A DNA stretch of 35,386 nucleotides from Saccoglossus kowalevskii (taxonomy: Eukaryota; Hemichordata; Enteropneusta; Harrimaniidae), in assembly GCF_000003605.2 (NCBI RefSeq), contig NW_003145415.1, forward strand, positions 1 through 35,386, read 5' to 3'. Numbering within the stretch: the stretch's first letter is position 1; every line of letters starts with the position of its first letter. Under the pieces are notes generated by a model that made no database searches, had not been told where the DNA came from, and worked only from the letters and a program-made list of their open reading frames with translations. Of the stretch, positions 13,001 through 29,534 are shown one piece after another. The position numbers and the translations under genes are program-made.

Positions 13001-13464
13001 TGGACTACCAACACAATTATGACCATTACATCCATACAATAATCATATAGCCAATGTGTGGACTACCAACACAATTATGACCATTACACGCATACAATAA
13101 TCATATAGCCAATATGTGGACTACCAACACAATTAAGACCATTATATCCATACAATAATCATATAGCCAATATATGGACTACCAACACATTTATGACCAT
13201 TACATCCATACAATAATCATATAGCCAATATATGGACTACCAACACAATTATGACCATTACATCCATACAATAATCATATAGCCAATGTGTGGACTACCA
13301 ACACAATTATGACCATTACACGCATACAATAATCATATAGCCAATATGTGGACTACCAACACAATTAAGACCATTATATCCATACAATAATCATATAGCC
13401 AATATATGGACTACCAACACATTTATGACCATTACATCCATACAATAATCATATAGCCAATGTA
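13001..13464 (+). repeat. Local tandem duplication of 4 monomers (2 x 232 bp)
   Basis: Units start at 13001 and 13233. Each holds a plain TATGACC monomer ending CCAATGTG, a CACGC monomer ending CCAATATG, an AAGACC/TTATATCC monomer and a CACATTTATG monomer. The rare CCAATATGTGG change is shared by both units. The only difference seen is the last monomer ending CCAATATA in the first unit and CCAATGTA in the second, so the duplication is young. Confidence 0.92.
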
Positions 13465-14586
13465 TGGACCACCAACACAATTATGACCATTACATGCATA
13501 CAATAATCATATAGCCAATATATGGACTACCAACATAATTAAGACCATTATATCCATACAATAATCATATAGCCAATGTATGGACCACCAACACAATTAT
13601 GACCATTACATCCATACAATAATCATATAGCCAATGTATTGACCACCAACTCAATTATGACCACTGCATCCATACAATAATCATGTAGCCAATATATGGA
13701 CTACCAACACAATTATGACCATTACATCCATACAATAATCATATAGCCAATATATGGACTACCAACACAATTATGACCATTACATCCATACAATAATCAT
13801 ATAGCCAATATATGGACCAGCAACACAATTATGACCATTACATCCATACAATAATCATATAGCCAATGTATGGACCACCAACACAATTATGACCATTACA
13901 TCCATACAATAATCATATAGCCAATATATGGACCACCAACACAATTATGACCAATACATCCATGCAATAATCATATAGCCAATATATGGACTACCAACAC
14001 AATTATGACCATTACATCCATACACTAATCATATAGCCAATATAGGGACCACCAACACAATTATGACCATTACATCCATACAATAATCATATAGCCAATG
14101 TATGGACTACCAACACAATTATGACCATTACATCCATACAATAATCATATAGCCAATGTATGGACTACCAACACAATTATGACCTATACATCCATACAAT
14201 AATCATATAGCCAATATATGGACTACCAACACAATTATGACCATTACATCCATACAATAATCATATAGCCAATGTATGGACTACCAACACAATTAAGACC
14301 ATTACATCCATGCAATAATCATATAGCCAATATATGAACTACCAACACAATTATGACCAATACATCCATACAATAATCATATAGCCAATATATGGACTAC
14401 CAACACAATTATGACCACTGCATCCATACAATAATCATATAGCCAGTATATTGACTACCAACACAATTAAGACCATTACATCCATACAATAATCATATAG
14501 CCAATATATGGACTACCAACACATTTATGACCATTACATCCATACAATAATCATATAGCCAATGTATGGACTACCAACACACTTAT

Positions 14587-15186
14587 GACCATTACATCCA
14601 TACAATAATCATATAGCCAATGTATGGACCACCAACACAATTATGACCATTACATCCATACAATAATCATATAGCCAATGTATGGACCACCAACACAATT
14701 ATGACCACTGCATCCATACAATAATCATGCAGCCAATAGATGGACTACCAACACAATTTTGACCATTACATCCATGCAATAATCATATAGCCAATATATG
14801 GACTACCAATACAATTAAGACCTATACATCCATACAATAATCATATAGCCAATATATGGACTACCATCACAATTATGACCATTACATCCGTACAATAATC
14901 ATATAGCCAATGTATGGACTACCAACACAATTAAGACCATTACATCCATACAATAATCATATAGCCAATGTATGGACCACCAACACAATTATGACCATTA
15001 CATCCATACAATAATCATATAGCCAATGTATGGACCACCAACACAATTATGACCATTACATCCATACAATAATCATATAGCCAATGTATGGACTACCAAC
15101 ACAATTATGACCATTACATCCATACAATAATCATATAGCCAATGTATGGACTACCAACACAATTAAGACCATTATATCCATACAAT
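14587..15186 (+). repeat. Block C, copy 3 (about 600 bp)
   Basis: Carries the CATGCAGCCAATAGA, TTTTGACC, ACCAATAC/CCTATAC and ACCATCAC/CCGTAC units. It lies exactly 2,378 bases (41 x 58) after the matching positions of copy 2 and 9,637 after copy 1. It extends further than copy 2 in matching copy 1, as far as the AAGACC/TTATATCC unit. Confidence 0.9.
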
Positions 15187-15799
15187 TATCATATAGCCAA
15201 TATATGGACTACCAACACATTTATGACCATTACATCCATACAATAATCATATAGCCAATGTATGGACTACCAACACACTTATGACCATTACATCCATACA
15301 ATAATCATATAGCCAATGTATGGACTACCAACACAATTATGACCATTACACGCATACAATAATCATATAGCCAATATATGGACTACCAACACAATTAAGA
15401 CCATTATATCCATACAATTATCATATAGCCAATATATGGACTACCAACACATTGATGACCATTACATCCATACAATAATCATATAGCCAATGTATGGACC
15501 ACCAACACAATTATGACCATTACATGCATACAATAATCATATAGCCAATATATGGACTACCAACACAATTAAGACCATTATATCCATACAATAATCATAT
15601 AGCCAATGTATGGACCACCAACACAATTATGACCATTACATCCATACAATAATCATATAGCCAATGTATGGACCACCAACACAATTATGACCATTACATG
15701 CATACAATAATCATATAGCCAATATATGGACTACCAACACAATTAAGACCATTATATCCATACAATAATCATATAGCCAATGTATGGACCACCAACACA

Positions 15800-15826
15800 A
15801 ATTATGACCATTACATCCATACAAAT
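15800..15826. other. Two private single-base insertions, probable error
   Basis: CACAAATTATG and TACAAATAATC each carry one extra A in a single monomer that is otherwise an ordinary ACCACC unit. Neither form is repeated nearby. Confidence 0.55.
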
Positions 15827-15844
15827 AATCATATAGCCAATGTA

Positions 15845-16306
15845 TGGACCACCAACACAATTATGACCATTACATCCATACAATAATCATATAGCCAATG
15901 TATGGACCACCAACACAATTATGACCATTACATCCATACAATAATCATATAGCCAGATATGGACTACCAACACAATTATGACCAATACATCCATACAATA
16001 ATCATATAGCCAATGTATGGACTACCAACACAATTAAGACCATTACATCCATACAATAAACATATAGCCAATGTATGGACCACCAACACAATTATGACCA
16101 TTACATCCATACAATAATCATATAGCCAATGTATGGACCACCAACACAATTATGACCATTACATCCATACAATAATCATATAGCCAGATATGGACTACCA
16201 ACACACTTATGACCAATACATCCATACAATAATCATATAGCCAATGTATGGACTACCAACACAATTAAGACCATTACATCCATACAATAATCATGTAGCC
16301 AATATA
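15845..16306 (+). repeat. Local tandem duplication of 4 monomers (2 x 231 bp) carrying a 57-bp monomer
   Basis: Two units, 15845-16075 and 16076-16306, in the order ACCACC, ACCACC ending GCCAGATATGG, ACTACC/CAATAC and AAGACC. The GCCAGATATGG ending removes one base, so each unit is 231 bp instead of 232. Its presence in both units shows the deletion preceded the duplication. Private differences are ATAAACATATAG in the first unit, and CACACTTATG and CATGTAG in the second. Confidence 0.9.
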
Positions 16307-17176
16307 TGGACTACCAACACAATTATGACCATTACATCCATGCAATAATCATATAGCCAATATATGGACTACCAACACAATTATGACCATTACATCCATA
16401 CAATAATGATATAGCCAATATATGGACCACCAACACAATTATGACCATTACATCCATACAATAATCATATAGCCAATGTATGGACCACCAACACAATTAT
16501 GACCATTACATCCATACAATAATCATATAGCCAATGTATGGACTACCAACACAATTATGACCATTACATCCATGCAATAATCATATAGCCAATATATGAA
16601 CTACCAACACAATTATGACCAATACATCCATACAATAATCATATAGCCAATATATGGACTACCAACACAATTATGACCACTGCATCCATACAATAATCAT
16701 ATAGCCAGTATATTGACTACCAACACAATTAAGACCATTACATCCATACAATAATCATATAGCCAATATATGGACTACCAACACATTTATGACCATTACA
16801 TCCATACAATAATCATATAGCCAATGTATGGACTACCAACACACTTATGACCATTACATGCATACAATAATCATATAGCCAATATATGGACTACCAACAC
16901 AATTATGACCATTACATCCATACAATAATCATATAGCCAATGTATGGACTACCAACACAATTATGACCATTACACGCATACAATAATAATATAGCCAATA
17001 TATGGACTACCAACACAATTATGACCATTACATCCATACAATAATCATATAGCCAATGTATGGACTACCAACACACTTATGACCATTACATGCATACAAT
17101 AATCATATATCCAATATATGGACTACCAACACAATTATGACCATTACATGCATACAATAATCATATAGCCAATATA

Positions 17177-18317
17177 TGGACTACCAACACAATTAAGACC
17201 ATTATATCCATACAATAATCATATAGCCAATGTATGGACCACCAACACAATTATGACCATTACATCCATACAATAATCATATAGCCAATGTATGGACCAC
17301 CAACACAATTATGACCATTACATCCATACAATAATCATATAGCCAATGTATGGACCACCAACACAATTATGACCATTACATCCATACAATAATCATATAG
17401 CCAATGTATGGACTACCAACACAATTATGACCATTACATCCATACAATAATCATATAGCCAATGTATGGACTACCAACACAATTAAGACCATTACATCCA
17501 TACAATAATCATATAGCCAATGTATGGACCACCAACACAATTATGACCATTACATCCATACAATAATCATATAGCCAATGTATGGACCACCAACTCAATT
17601 ATGACCACTGCATCCATAAAATAATCATGTAGCCAATATATGGACTACCAACACAATTATGACCAATACATCCATACAATAATCATATAGCCAATGTATG
17701 GACCACCAACACAATTATGACCATTACATGCATACAATAATCATATAGCCAATATATGGACTACCAACACAATTAAGACCACTGCATCCATACAATAATC
17801 ATGTAGCCAATATATGGACTACCAACACAATTATGACCAATACATCCATACAATAATCATATAGCCAATGTATGGACCACCAACACAATTATGACCATTA
17901 CATCCATACAATAATCATATAGCCAATGTATGGACCACCAACACAATTATGACCATTACATCCATACAATAATCATATAGCCAATGTATGGACCACCAAC
18001 ACAATTATGACCATTACATCCATACAATAATCATATAGCCAATGTATGGACTACCAACACAATTATGACCATTACATCCATACAATAATCATATAGCCAA
18101 TGTATGGACTACCAACACAATTAAGACCATTACATCCATACAATAATCATATAGCCAATGTATGGACCACCAACACAATTATGACCAATACATCCATACA
18201 ATAATCATATAGCCAAAATATGGACTACCAACACAATTATGACCACTGCATCCATGCAATAATCATATAGCCAGTATATTGACTACCAACACAATTAAGA
18301 CCATTACATCCATACAA
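17177..18317 (+). repeat. Block B, copy 3 (about 20 monomers)
   Basis: Near-complete match to 2784-3924 at an offset of 14,393 (248 monomers plus 9). It carries the private change CCATAAAATAATC near 17616, which is also present at 34088, so its first 630 bases are most closely related to the copy at 33649. Downstream it retains CCAAAATA, CCATGC/CCAGTA, TTGACTACC and the CAATTATC unit. Confidence 0.88.
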
Positions 18318-19179
18318 TTATCATATAGCCAATATATGGACTACCAACACATTTATGACCATTACATCCATACAATAATCATATAGCCAATGTATGGACT
18401 ACCAACACACTTATGACCATTACATGCATACAATAATCATATAGCCAATATATGGACCACCAACACAATTATGACCATTACATCCATACAATAATCATAT
18501 AGCCAATGTATGGACTACCAACACAATTATGACCATTACATCCATACAATAATCATATAGCCAATGTATGGACTACCAACACAATTATGACCATTACACG
18601 CATACAATAATCATATAGCCAATATATGGACTACCAACACAATTAAGACCATTATATCCATACAATAATCATATAGCCAATATATGGACTACCAACACAT
18701 TTATGACCATTACATCCATACAATAATCATATAGCCAATGTATGGACCACCAACACAATTATGACCATTACATGCATACAATAATCATATAGCCAATATA
18801 TGGACTACCAACATAATTAAGACCATTATATCCATACAATAATCATATAGCCAATGTATGGACCACCAACACAATTATGACCATTACATCCATACAATAA
18901 TCATATAGCCAATGTATTGACCACCAACTCAATTATGACCACTGCATCCATACAATAATCATGTAGCCAATATATGGACTAGCAACACAATTATGACCAT
19001 TACATCCATACAATAATCATATAGCCAATATATGGACTACCAACACAATTATGACCATTACATCCATACAATAATCATATAGCCAATATATGGACCAGCA
19101 ACACAATTATGACCATTACATCCATACAATAATCATATAGCCAATGTATGGACTACCAACACAATTATGACCATTACAT

Positions 19180-19609
19180 CCATACAATAATCATATAGCC
19201 AATATATGGACTACCAACACAATTATGACCAATACATCCATGCAATAATCATATAGCCAATATATGGACTACCAACACAATTATGACCGTTACATCCATA
19301 CAATAATCATATAGCCAATATATGGACCACCAACACAATTATGACCATTACATCCGTACAATAATCATATAGCCAATGTATGGACTACCAACACAATTAT
19401 GACCATTACATCCATGCAATAATCATAAAGCCAATATATGAACTACCAACACAATTATGACCAATACATCCATACAATAATCATATAGCCAATATATGGA
19501 CTACCAACACAATTATGACCACTGCATCCATACAGTAATCATATAGCCAGTATATTGACTACCAACACAATTAAGACCATTACATCCATACAATAATCAT
19601 ATAGCCAAT
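19180..19609 (+). repeat. Block G, copy 1 (about 7.4 monomers)
   Basis: Order of variants: CAATAC/CCATGC, ACCGTTAC, ACCACC with CCGTAC, CCATGC with CATAAAGCC, GAACTACC with CAATAC, and CACTGC with ACAGTAATC and CCAGTA followed by TTGACTACC. Identical by eye to 21730-22159, ending at CCAATATA versus CCAATGTA. Confidence 0.9.
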
Positions 19610-19960
19610 ATATGGACTACCAACACATTTATGACCTTTACATCCATACAATAATCATATAGCCAATGTATGGACTACCAACACACTTATGACCATTACA
19701 TGCATACAATAATCATATAGCCAATATATGGACTACCAACACAATTATGACCATTACATCCATACAATAATCATATAGCCAATGTGTGGACTACCAACAC
19801 AATTATGACCATTACACGCATACAATAATCATATAGCCAATATATGGACTACCAACACAATTAAGACCATTATATCCATACAATAATCATATAGCCCATG
19901 TATGGACTACCAACACAATTATGACCATTACATCCATACAATAATCATATAGCCAATGTA

Positions 19961-19980
19961 TGGACTACCACACAATTAGA
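19961..19980. other. Private 2-base loss, probable error
   Basis: One monomer reads ACTACCACACAATTAGACC, losing one A after ACC and one A in TTAAG. It accounts exactly for the 2-base phase deficit between the two Block G copies. Not repeated elsewhere. Confidence 0.55.
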
Positions 19981-20770
19981 CCATTACATCCATACAATAA
20001 TCATATAGCCAATGTATGGACCACCAACACAATTATGACCATTACATCCATACAATAATCATATAGCCAATGTATGGACTACCAACACAATTATGACCAT
20101 TACATCCATACAATAATCATATAGCCAATGTATGGACTACCAACACAATTAAGACCATTACATCCATACAATAATCATATAGCCATTGTATGGACCACCA
20201 ACACAATTATGACCAATACATCCATACAATAATCATATAGCCAAAATATGGACTACCAACACAATTATGACCACTGCATCCATGCAATAATCATATAGCC
20301 AGTATATTGACTACCAACACAATTAAGACCATTATATCCATACAATTATCATATAGCCAATATATGGACTACCAACACATTTATGACCATTACATCCATA
20401 CAATAATCATATAGCCAATGTATGGACTACCAACACACTAATGACCATTACATGCATACAATAATCATATAGCCAATGTATGGACCACCAACACAATTAT
20501 GACCAATACATCCATACAATAATCATATAGCCAATGTATGGACTACCAACACATTTATGACCATTACATCCATACAATAATCATATAGCCAATATATGGA
20601 CTACCAACACAATTATGACCATTACATCCATACAATAATCATATAGCCAATGTATGGACTACCAACACACTAATGACCATTACATGCATACAATAATCAT
20701 ATAGCCAATGTATGGACTACCAACACATTTATGACCATTACATCCATACAATAATCATATAGCCAATGTA

Positions 20771-21519
20771 TGGACTACCAACACACTAATGACCATTACA
20801 TGCATACAATAATCATATAGCCAATATATGGACTACCAACACAATTATGACCATTACATCCATACAATAATCATATAGCCAATGTATGGACTACCAACAC
20901 AATTATGACCATTACACGCATACAATAATCATATAGCCAATATATGGACTACCAACACATTTATGACCATTACATCCATACAATAATCATATAGCCAATG
21001 TATGGACCACCAACACAATTATGACCATTACATGCATACAATAATCATATAGCCAATGTATGGACCACCAACACAATTATGACCAATACATCCATACAAT
21101 AATCATATAGCCAATGTATGGACTACCAACACAATTATGACCATTACATCCATACAATTATCATATAGCCAATATATGGACTACCAACACATTTATGACC
21201 ATTACATCCATACAATAATCATATAGCCAATGTATGGACTACCAACACACTAATGACCATTACATGCATACAATAATCATATAGCCAATATATGGACTAC
21301 CAACACAATTATGACCATTACATCCATACAATAATCATATAGCCAATGTATGGACTACCAACACAATTATGACCATTACACGCATACAATAATCATATAG
21401 CCAATATATGGACTACCAACACATTTATGACCATTACATCCATACAATAATCATATAGCCAATGTATGGACCACCAACACAATTATGACCATTACATGCA
21501 TACAATAATCATATAGCCA
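20771..21519 (+). repeat. Local 8-monomer (464-bp) tandem duplication, second copy truncated
   Basis: The monomers from 20771 (CACACTAATG/ATGC, plain, CACGC, CACATTTATG, ACCACC/ATGC) recur from 21235 at exactly 464 bases. About 285 bases match before the second copy changes to CCAGTA/TTGACTACC at 21520. Further CACACTAATG units at 20429 and 20661, each separated by a few monomers, show several rounds of local duplication between 20.4 and 21.5 kb. Confidence 0.85.
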
Positions 21520-21729
21520 GTATATTGACTACCAACACAATTAAGACCATTATATCCATACAATAATCATATAGCCAATATATGGACTACCAACACATTT
21601 ATGACCATTACATCCATACAATAATCATATAGCCAATGTATGGACCACCAACACAATTATGACCATTACATGCATACAATAATCATATAGCCAATGTATG
21701 GACTACCAACACAATTAAGACCATTATAT

Positions 21730-22159
21730 CCATACAATAATCATATAGCCAATATATGGACTACCAACACAATTATGACCAATACATCCATGCAATAATC
21801 ATATAGCCAATATATGGACTACCAACACAATTATGACCGTTACATCCATACAATAATCATATAGCCAATATATGGACCACCAACACAATTATGACCATTA
21901 CATCCGTACAATAATCATATAGCCAATGTATGGACTACCAACACAATTATGACCATTACATCCATGCAATAATCATAAAGCCAATATATGAACTACCAAC
22001 ACAATTATGACCAATACATCCATACAATAATCATATAGCCAATATATGGACTACCAACACAATTATGACCACTGCATCCATACAGTAATCATATAGCCAG
22101 TATATTGACTACCAACACAATTAAGACCATTACATCCATACAATAATCATATAGCCAAT
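21730..22159 (+). repeat. Block G, copy 2 (about 7.4 monomers)
   Basis: Repeats 19180-19609 at an offset of 2,550 bases, i.e. 44 monomers minus 2. The missing 2 bases are the deletions at 19961-19980. The shared ACCGTTAC, CCGTAC, CATAAAGCC and ACAGTAATC changes identify the block. Confidence 0.9.
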
Positions 22160-22429
22160 GTATGGACTACCAACACAATTAAGACCATTACATGCATACA
22201 ATAATCATATAGCCAATATATGGACTACCAACACAATTATGACCATTACATCCATACAATAATCATATAGCCAATGTGTGGACTACCAACACAATTATGA
22301 CCATTACACGCATACAATAATCATATAGCCAATATATGGACTACCAACACAATTAAGACCATTATATCCATACAATAATCATATAGCCAATGTATGGACC
22401 ACCAACACAATTATGACCATTACATCCAT

Positions 22430-22509
22430 ACATAATCATATAGCCAATGTATGGACCACCAACTCAAATTATGACCACTGCATCCATACAATAATCATGT
22501 ACGCTCAAT
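22430..22509. other. Private indel cluster, probable error
   Basis: ATACATAATC (one base short), ACTCAAATTATG (one extra A) and TGTACGCTCAATATA (two extra bases in place of TGTAGCCAATATA) occur within 80 bases of an otherwise recognisable ACCAACTCAA/CACTGC/CATGTAG unit. Confidence 0.6.
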
Positions 22510-25500
22510 ATATGGACTACCAACACAATTATGACCATTACATCCATACAATAATCATATAGCCAATATATGGACTACCAACACAATTATGACCATTACA
22601 TCCATACAATAATCATATAGCCAATATATGGACCAGCAACACAATTATGACCATTACATCCATACAATAATCATATAGCCAATGTATGGACCACCAACAC
22701 AATTATGACCATTACATCCATACAATAATCATATAGCCAATATATGGACTACCAACACAATTATGACCAATACATCCATGCAATAATCATATAGCCAATA
22801 TATGGACTACCAACACAATTATGACCATTACATCCATACAATAATCATATAGCCAATATAGGGACCACCAACACATTTATGACCATTACATCCATACAAT
22901 AATCATATAGCCAATGTATGGACTACCAACACAATTATGACCATTACATCCATGCAATAATCATAAAGCCAATATATGAACTACCAACACAATTATGACC
23001 AATACATCCATACAATAATCATATAGCCAATATATGGACTACCAACACAATTATGACCACTGCATCCATACAATAATGATATAGCCAGTATATTGAGTAC
23101 CAACACAATTAAGACCATTACATCCATACAATAATCATATAGCCAATATATGGACTACCAACACATTTATGACCTTTACATCCATACAATAATCATATAG
23201 CCAATGTATGGACTACCAACACACTTATGACCATTACATGCATACAATAATCATATACCCAATATATGGACTACCAACACAATTATGACCATTACATCCA
23301 TACAATAATCATATAGCCAATGTGTGGACTACCAACACAATTATGACCATTACACGCATACAATAATCATATAGCCAATATATGGACTACCAACACAATT
23401 AAGACCATTATATCCATACAATAATCATATAGCCAATATATGGACTACCAATACAATTAAGACCTATACATCCATACAATAATCATATAGCCAATATATG
23501 GACTACCATCACAATTATGACCATTACATCCATACAATAATCATATAGCGAATGTATGGACTACCAACACAATTAAGACCATTACATCCATACAATAATC
23601 ATATAGCCAATGTATGGACCACCAACACAATTATGACCATTACATCCATACAATAATCATATAGCCAATGTATGGACCACCAACACAATTATGACCATTA
23701 CATCCATACAATAATCATATTGCCAATGTATGGACCACCAACACTATTATGACCATTACATCCATACAATAATCATATAGCCAATATATGGACTACCAAC
23801 ACAATTATGACCATTACATCCATACAATAATCATATAGCCAATGTATGGACCACCAACACAATTAAGATCATTACATCCATACAATAATCATATAGCCAA
23901 TATATGGACTACCAACACAATTAAGACCATTACATCCATACAATAATCATATAGCCAATGTATGGACCACCAACACAATTATGACCATTACATCCATACA
24001 ATAATCATATAGCCAATGTATGGACCACCAACACAATTATGACCATTACATCCATACAATAATCATATAGCCAATGTATGGACCACCAACACAATTATGA
24101 CCATTACATCCATACAATAATCATATAGCCAATGTATGGACCACCAACACAATTATGACCATTACATCCATACAATAATCATATAGCCAATGTATGGACC
24201 ACCAACACAATTATGACCATTACATGCATACAATAATCATATAGCCAATGTATGGACTACCAACACAATTAAGACCATTACATGCATACAATAATCATAT
24301 AGCCAATGTATGGACCACCAACACAATTATGACCATTACATACATACAATAATCATATAGCCAATGTATGGACTACCAACACAATTATGACCTATACATC
24401 CATACAATAATCATATAGCCAATATATGGACTACCAACACAATTATGACCATTACATCCATACAATAATCATATAGCCAATGTATGGACTACCAACACAA
24501 TTAAGACCATTACATCCATACAATAATCATATAGCCAATGTATGGACCACCAACACAATTATGACCATTACATCCATACAATAATCATATAGCCAATGTA
24601 TGGACCACCAACACAATTATGACCATTACATCCATACAATAATCATATAGCCAATGTATGGACTACCAACACAATTATGACCATTACATCCATGCAATAA
24701 TCATATAGCCAATATATGAACTACCAACACAATTATGACCAATACATCCATACAATAATCATATAGCCAATATATGGACTACCAACACAATTATGACCAC
24801 TGCATCCATACAATAATCATATAGCCAGTATATTGACTACCAACACAATTAAGACCATTATATCCATACAATAATGATATAGCCAATATAGGGACCACCA
24901 ACACAATTATGACCATTACATCCATACAATAATCATATAGCCAATGTATGGACCACCAACACAATTATGACCATTACATCCATACAATAATCATATAGCC
25001 AATGTATGGACCACCAACACAATTATGACCATTACACGCATACAATAATCATATAGCCAATATATGGACTACCAACACAATTAAGACCATTATATCCATA
25101 CAATAATCATATAGCCAATATATGGACTACCAACACAATTATGACCATTACATGCATACAATAATCATATAGCCAATATATGGACTACCAACACATTTAT
25201 GACCATTACATCCATACAATAATCATATAGCCAATATATGGACTACCAACTCAATTATGACCATTACATCCATACAATAATCATATAGCCAATATATGGA
25301 CCACCAACACAATTATGACCATTACATCCATACAATAATCATATAGCCAATATATGGACTAACAACTCAATTATGACCATTACATCCATACAATAATCAT
25401 ATAGCCAATGTATGGACTACCAACACAATTATGACCATTACATCCATACAATAATCATATAGCCAATGTATGGACCACCAACACAATTATGACCATTACA

Positions 25501-25992
25501 TGCATACAATAATCATATAGCCAATATATGGACTACCAACACAATTAAGACCATTATATCCATACAATAATCATATAGCCAATGTATGGACCACCAACAC
25601 AATTATGACCATTACATCCATACAATAATCATATAGCCAATATATGGACTACCAACACAATTATGACCATTACATCCATACAATAATCATATAGCCAATG
25701 TATGGACTACCAACACAATTATGACCATTACACGCATACAATAATCATATAGCCAATATATGGACTACCAACACAATTAAGACCATTATATCCATACAAT
25801 AATCATATAGCCAATATATGGACTAACAATACATTTATGACCACTGCATCCATACAATAATCATGTAGCCAATATATGTACCACCAACACAATTATGACC
25901 ATTACATCCATACAATAATCATATAGCCAATGTATGGACTACCAACACACTTATGACCATTACATCCATACAATAATCATATAGCCAATGTA

Positions 25993-26548
25993 CGGACTAC
26001 CAACACAATTAAGACCATTACATCCATACAATAATCATATAGCCATTGTATGGACCACCAACACAATTATGACCAATACATCCATACAATAATCATATAG
26101 CCAAAATATGGACAACCAACACAATTATGACCACTGCATCCATGCAATAATCATATAGCCAGTATATTGACTACCAAAACAATTAAGACCATTACATCCA
26201 TACAATAATCATATAGCCAATGTATGGACCACCAACACAATTATGACCATTACATCCATACAATAATCATATAGCCAATGTATGGACTACCAACACAATT
26301 ATGACCATTACATCCATACAATAATCATATAGCCAATGTATGGACTACCAACACAATTAAGACCATTACATCCATACAATAATCATATAGCCATTGTATG
26401 GACCACCAACACAATTATGACCAATACATCCATACAATAATCATATAGCCAAAATATGGACAACCAACACAATTATGACCACTGCATCCATGCAATAATC
26501 ATATAGCCAGTATATTGAATACCAACACAATTAAGACCATTACATCCA
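25993..26548 (+). repeat. Local 6-monomer (348-bp) tandem duplication
   Basis: The run AAGACC/GCCATTGTA, ACCACC/CAATAC/CCAAAATA, GGACAACC/CACTGC/CCATGC/CCAGTA, TTGACTACC occurs at 25993 and again 348 bases later at 26341. The units have acquired private changes: TACGGAC and ACCAAAACAA in the first, TTGAATACC in the second. The run is a derivative of the end of Block B, closest to the GGACAACC form at 8770. Confidence 0.87.
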
Positions 26549-28880
26549 TACAATTATCATATAGCCAATATATGGACTACCAACACATTTATGACCATTA
26601 CATCCATACAATAATCATATAGCCAATGTATGGACTACCAACACACTAATGACCATTACATGCATACAATAATCATCTAGCCAATATATGGACTACCAAC
26701 ACAATTATGACCATTACATCCATACAATAATCATATAGCCAATGTATGGACTACCAACACAATTAAGACCATTACATCCATACAATAATCATATAGACAA
26801 TGTCAGGACCACCAACACAATTATGACCATTACATCCATACAATAATCATATAGCCAATGTATGGACTACCAATACAATTATGACCATTACATCCATACA
26901 ATAATCACATAGCCAATGTATGGACCACCAACTCAATTATGACCACTGCATCCATACAATAATCATGTAGCCAATATATGGACTACCAACACAATTATGA
27001 CCATTACATCCATACAATAATCATATAGCCAATATATGGACTACCAACACAATTATGACCATTACATCCATACAATAATCATATAGCCAATGTATGGACC
27101 ACCAACACAATTATGACCACTGCATCCATACAATAATCATGTAGCCAATATATGGACTACCAACACAATTATGACCATTACATCCTTACAATAATCATAT
27201 AGCCAATGTATGGACCACCAACACAATTAAGATCATTACATTCATACAATAATCATATAGCCAATATATGGACTACCAACACAATTATGGTCATTACATC
27301 CATACAATAATCATATAGCCAATACATGGACTACCAACACAATTATGACCATTACATCCATACAATAATCATATAGCCAATGTATGGACTACCAACACAA
27401 TTAAGACCATTACATCCATACAATAATCATATAGCCAATGTATGGACCACCAACACAATTATGACCACTGCATCCATACAATAATCATGTAGCCAATATC
27501 TGGACTACCAACACAATTATGACCATTGCATCCATGCAATAATCATATAGCCAATATATGGACTACCAATACAATTAAGACCTATACATCCATACAATAA
27601 TCATATAGCCAATATATGGACTACCATCACAATTATGACCATTACATCCATACAATAATCATATAGCCAATGTATGGACTACCAACACAATTAAGACCAT
27701 TACATCCATACAATAATCATATAGCCAATGTATGGACCACCAACACAATTATGACCATTACATCCATACAATAATCATATAGCCAATGTATGGACCACCA
27801 ACACAATTATGACCATTACATCCATACAATAATCATATAGCCAATGTATGGACTACCAACACAATTATGACCATTACATCCATGCAATAATCATATAGCC
27901 AATATATGAACTACCAATACAATTATGACCAATACATCCATACAATAATCATATAGCCAAAATATGGACTACCAACACAATTATGACCACTGCATCCATA
28001 CAATAATCATATAGCCAGTATATTGACTACCAACACAATTAAGACCATTACATCCATACAATTATCATATAGCCAATATATGGACTACCAACACATTTAT
28101 GACCATTACATCCATACAATAATCATATAGCCAATGTATGGACTACCAACACACTTATGACCATTACATGCATACAATAATCATATAGCCAATGTATGGA
28201 CTACCAACACAATTAAGACCATTACATCCATACAATAATCATGTAGCCAATATATGGACTACCAACACAATTATGACCATTACATCCATACAATAATCAT
28301 ATAGCCAATGTATGGACTACCAACACAATTAAGACCATTACATCCATACAATAATCATATAGCCAATGTATGGACCACCAACACAATTATGACCATTACA
28401 TCCATACAATAATCATATAGCCAATGTATGGACCACCAACTCAATTATGACCACTGCATCCATACAATAATCATGTAGCCAATATATGGACTACCAACAC
28501 AATTATGACCAATACATCCATACAATAATCATATAGCCAATGTATGGACCACCAACACAATTATGACCATTACATCCATACAATAATCATATAGCCAATG
28601 TATGGACCACCAACACAATTAAGACCATTACATCCATTCAATAATCATATAGCCATTGTATGGACCACCAACACAATTATGACCAATACATCCATACAAT
28701 AATCATATAGACAGAATATGGACTACCAACACAATTATGACCAATACATCCATACAATAATCATATAGCCAATATATGGACTACCAACACATTTATGACC
28801 ATTACATCCATACAATAATCATACAGCCAATGTATGGACTACCAACACACTAATGACCATTACATGCATACAATAATCAT

Positions 28881-28933
28881 ATAAGCCCAATATTATGGAC
28901 TACCAACACAATTAAGACCATTACATCCATAAC
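28881..28933. other. Private insertion cluster, probable error
   Basis: ATAAGCCCAATATTATGG in place of ATAGCCAATATATGG (three extra bases), and CCATAACAATAATC (one extra base), in adjacent monomers. None is shared by other copies. Confidence 0.6.
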
Positions 28934-29534
28934 AATAATCATGTAGCCAATATATGGACTACCAACACAATTATGACCATTACATCCATGCAATAATCAT
29001 ATAGCCAATATATGGACTACCAACACAATTATGACCATTACATCCATACAATAATCATATAGCCAATATATGGACTACCAACACATTTATGACCATTACA
29101 TCCATACAGTAATCATATAGCCAATGTATGGACCACCAACACAATTATGACCATTACATGCATACAATAATCATATAGCCAATATATGGACTACCAACAC
29201 AATTATGACCAATACATCCATACAATAATCATATAGCCAATGTATGGACTACCAACACAATTATGACCATTACATCCATACAATAATCATATAGCCAATG
29301 TGTGGACTACCAACACAATTATGACCATTACACGCATACAATAATCATATAGCCAATATATGGACTACCAACACAATTAAGACCATTATATCCATACAAT
29401 AATCATATAGCCAATATATGGACTACCAACACATTTATGACCATTACATCCATACAGTAATCATATAGCCAATGTATGGACCACCAACACAATTATGACC
29501 ATTACATGCATACAATAATCATATAGCCAATATA

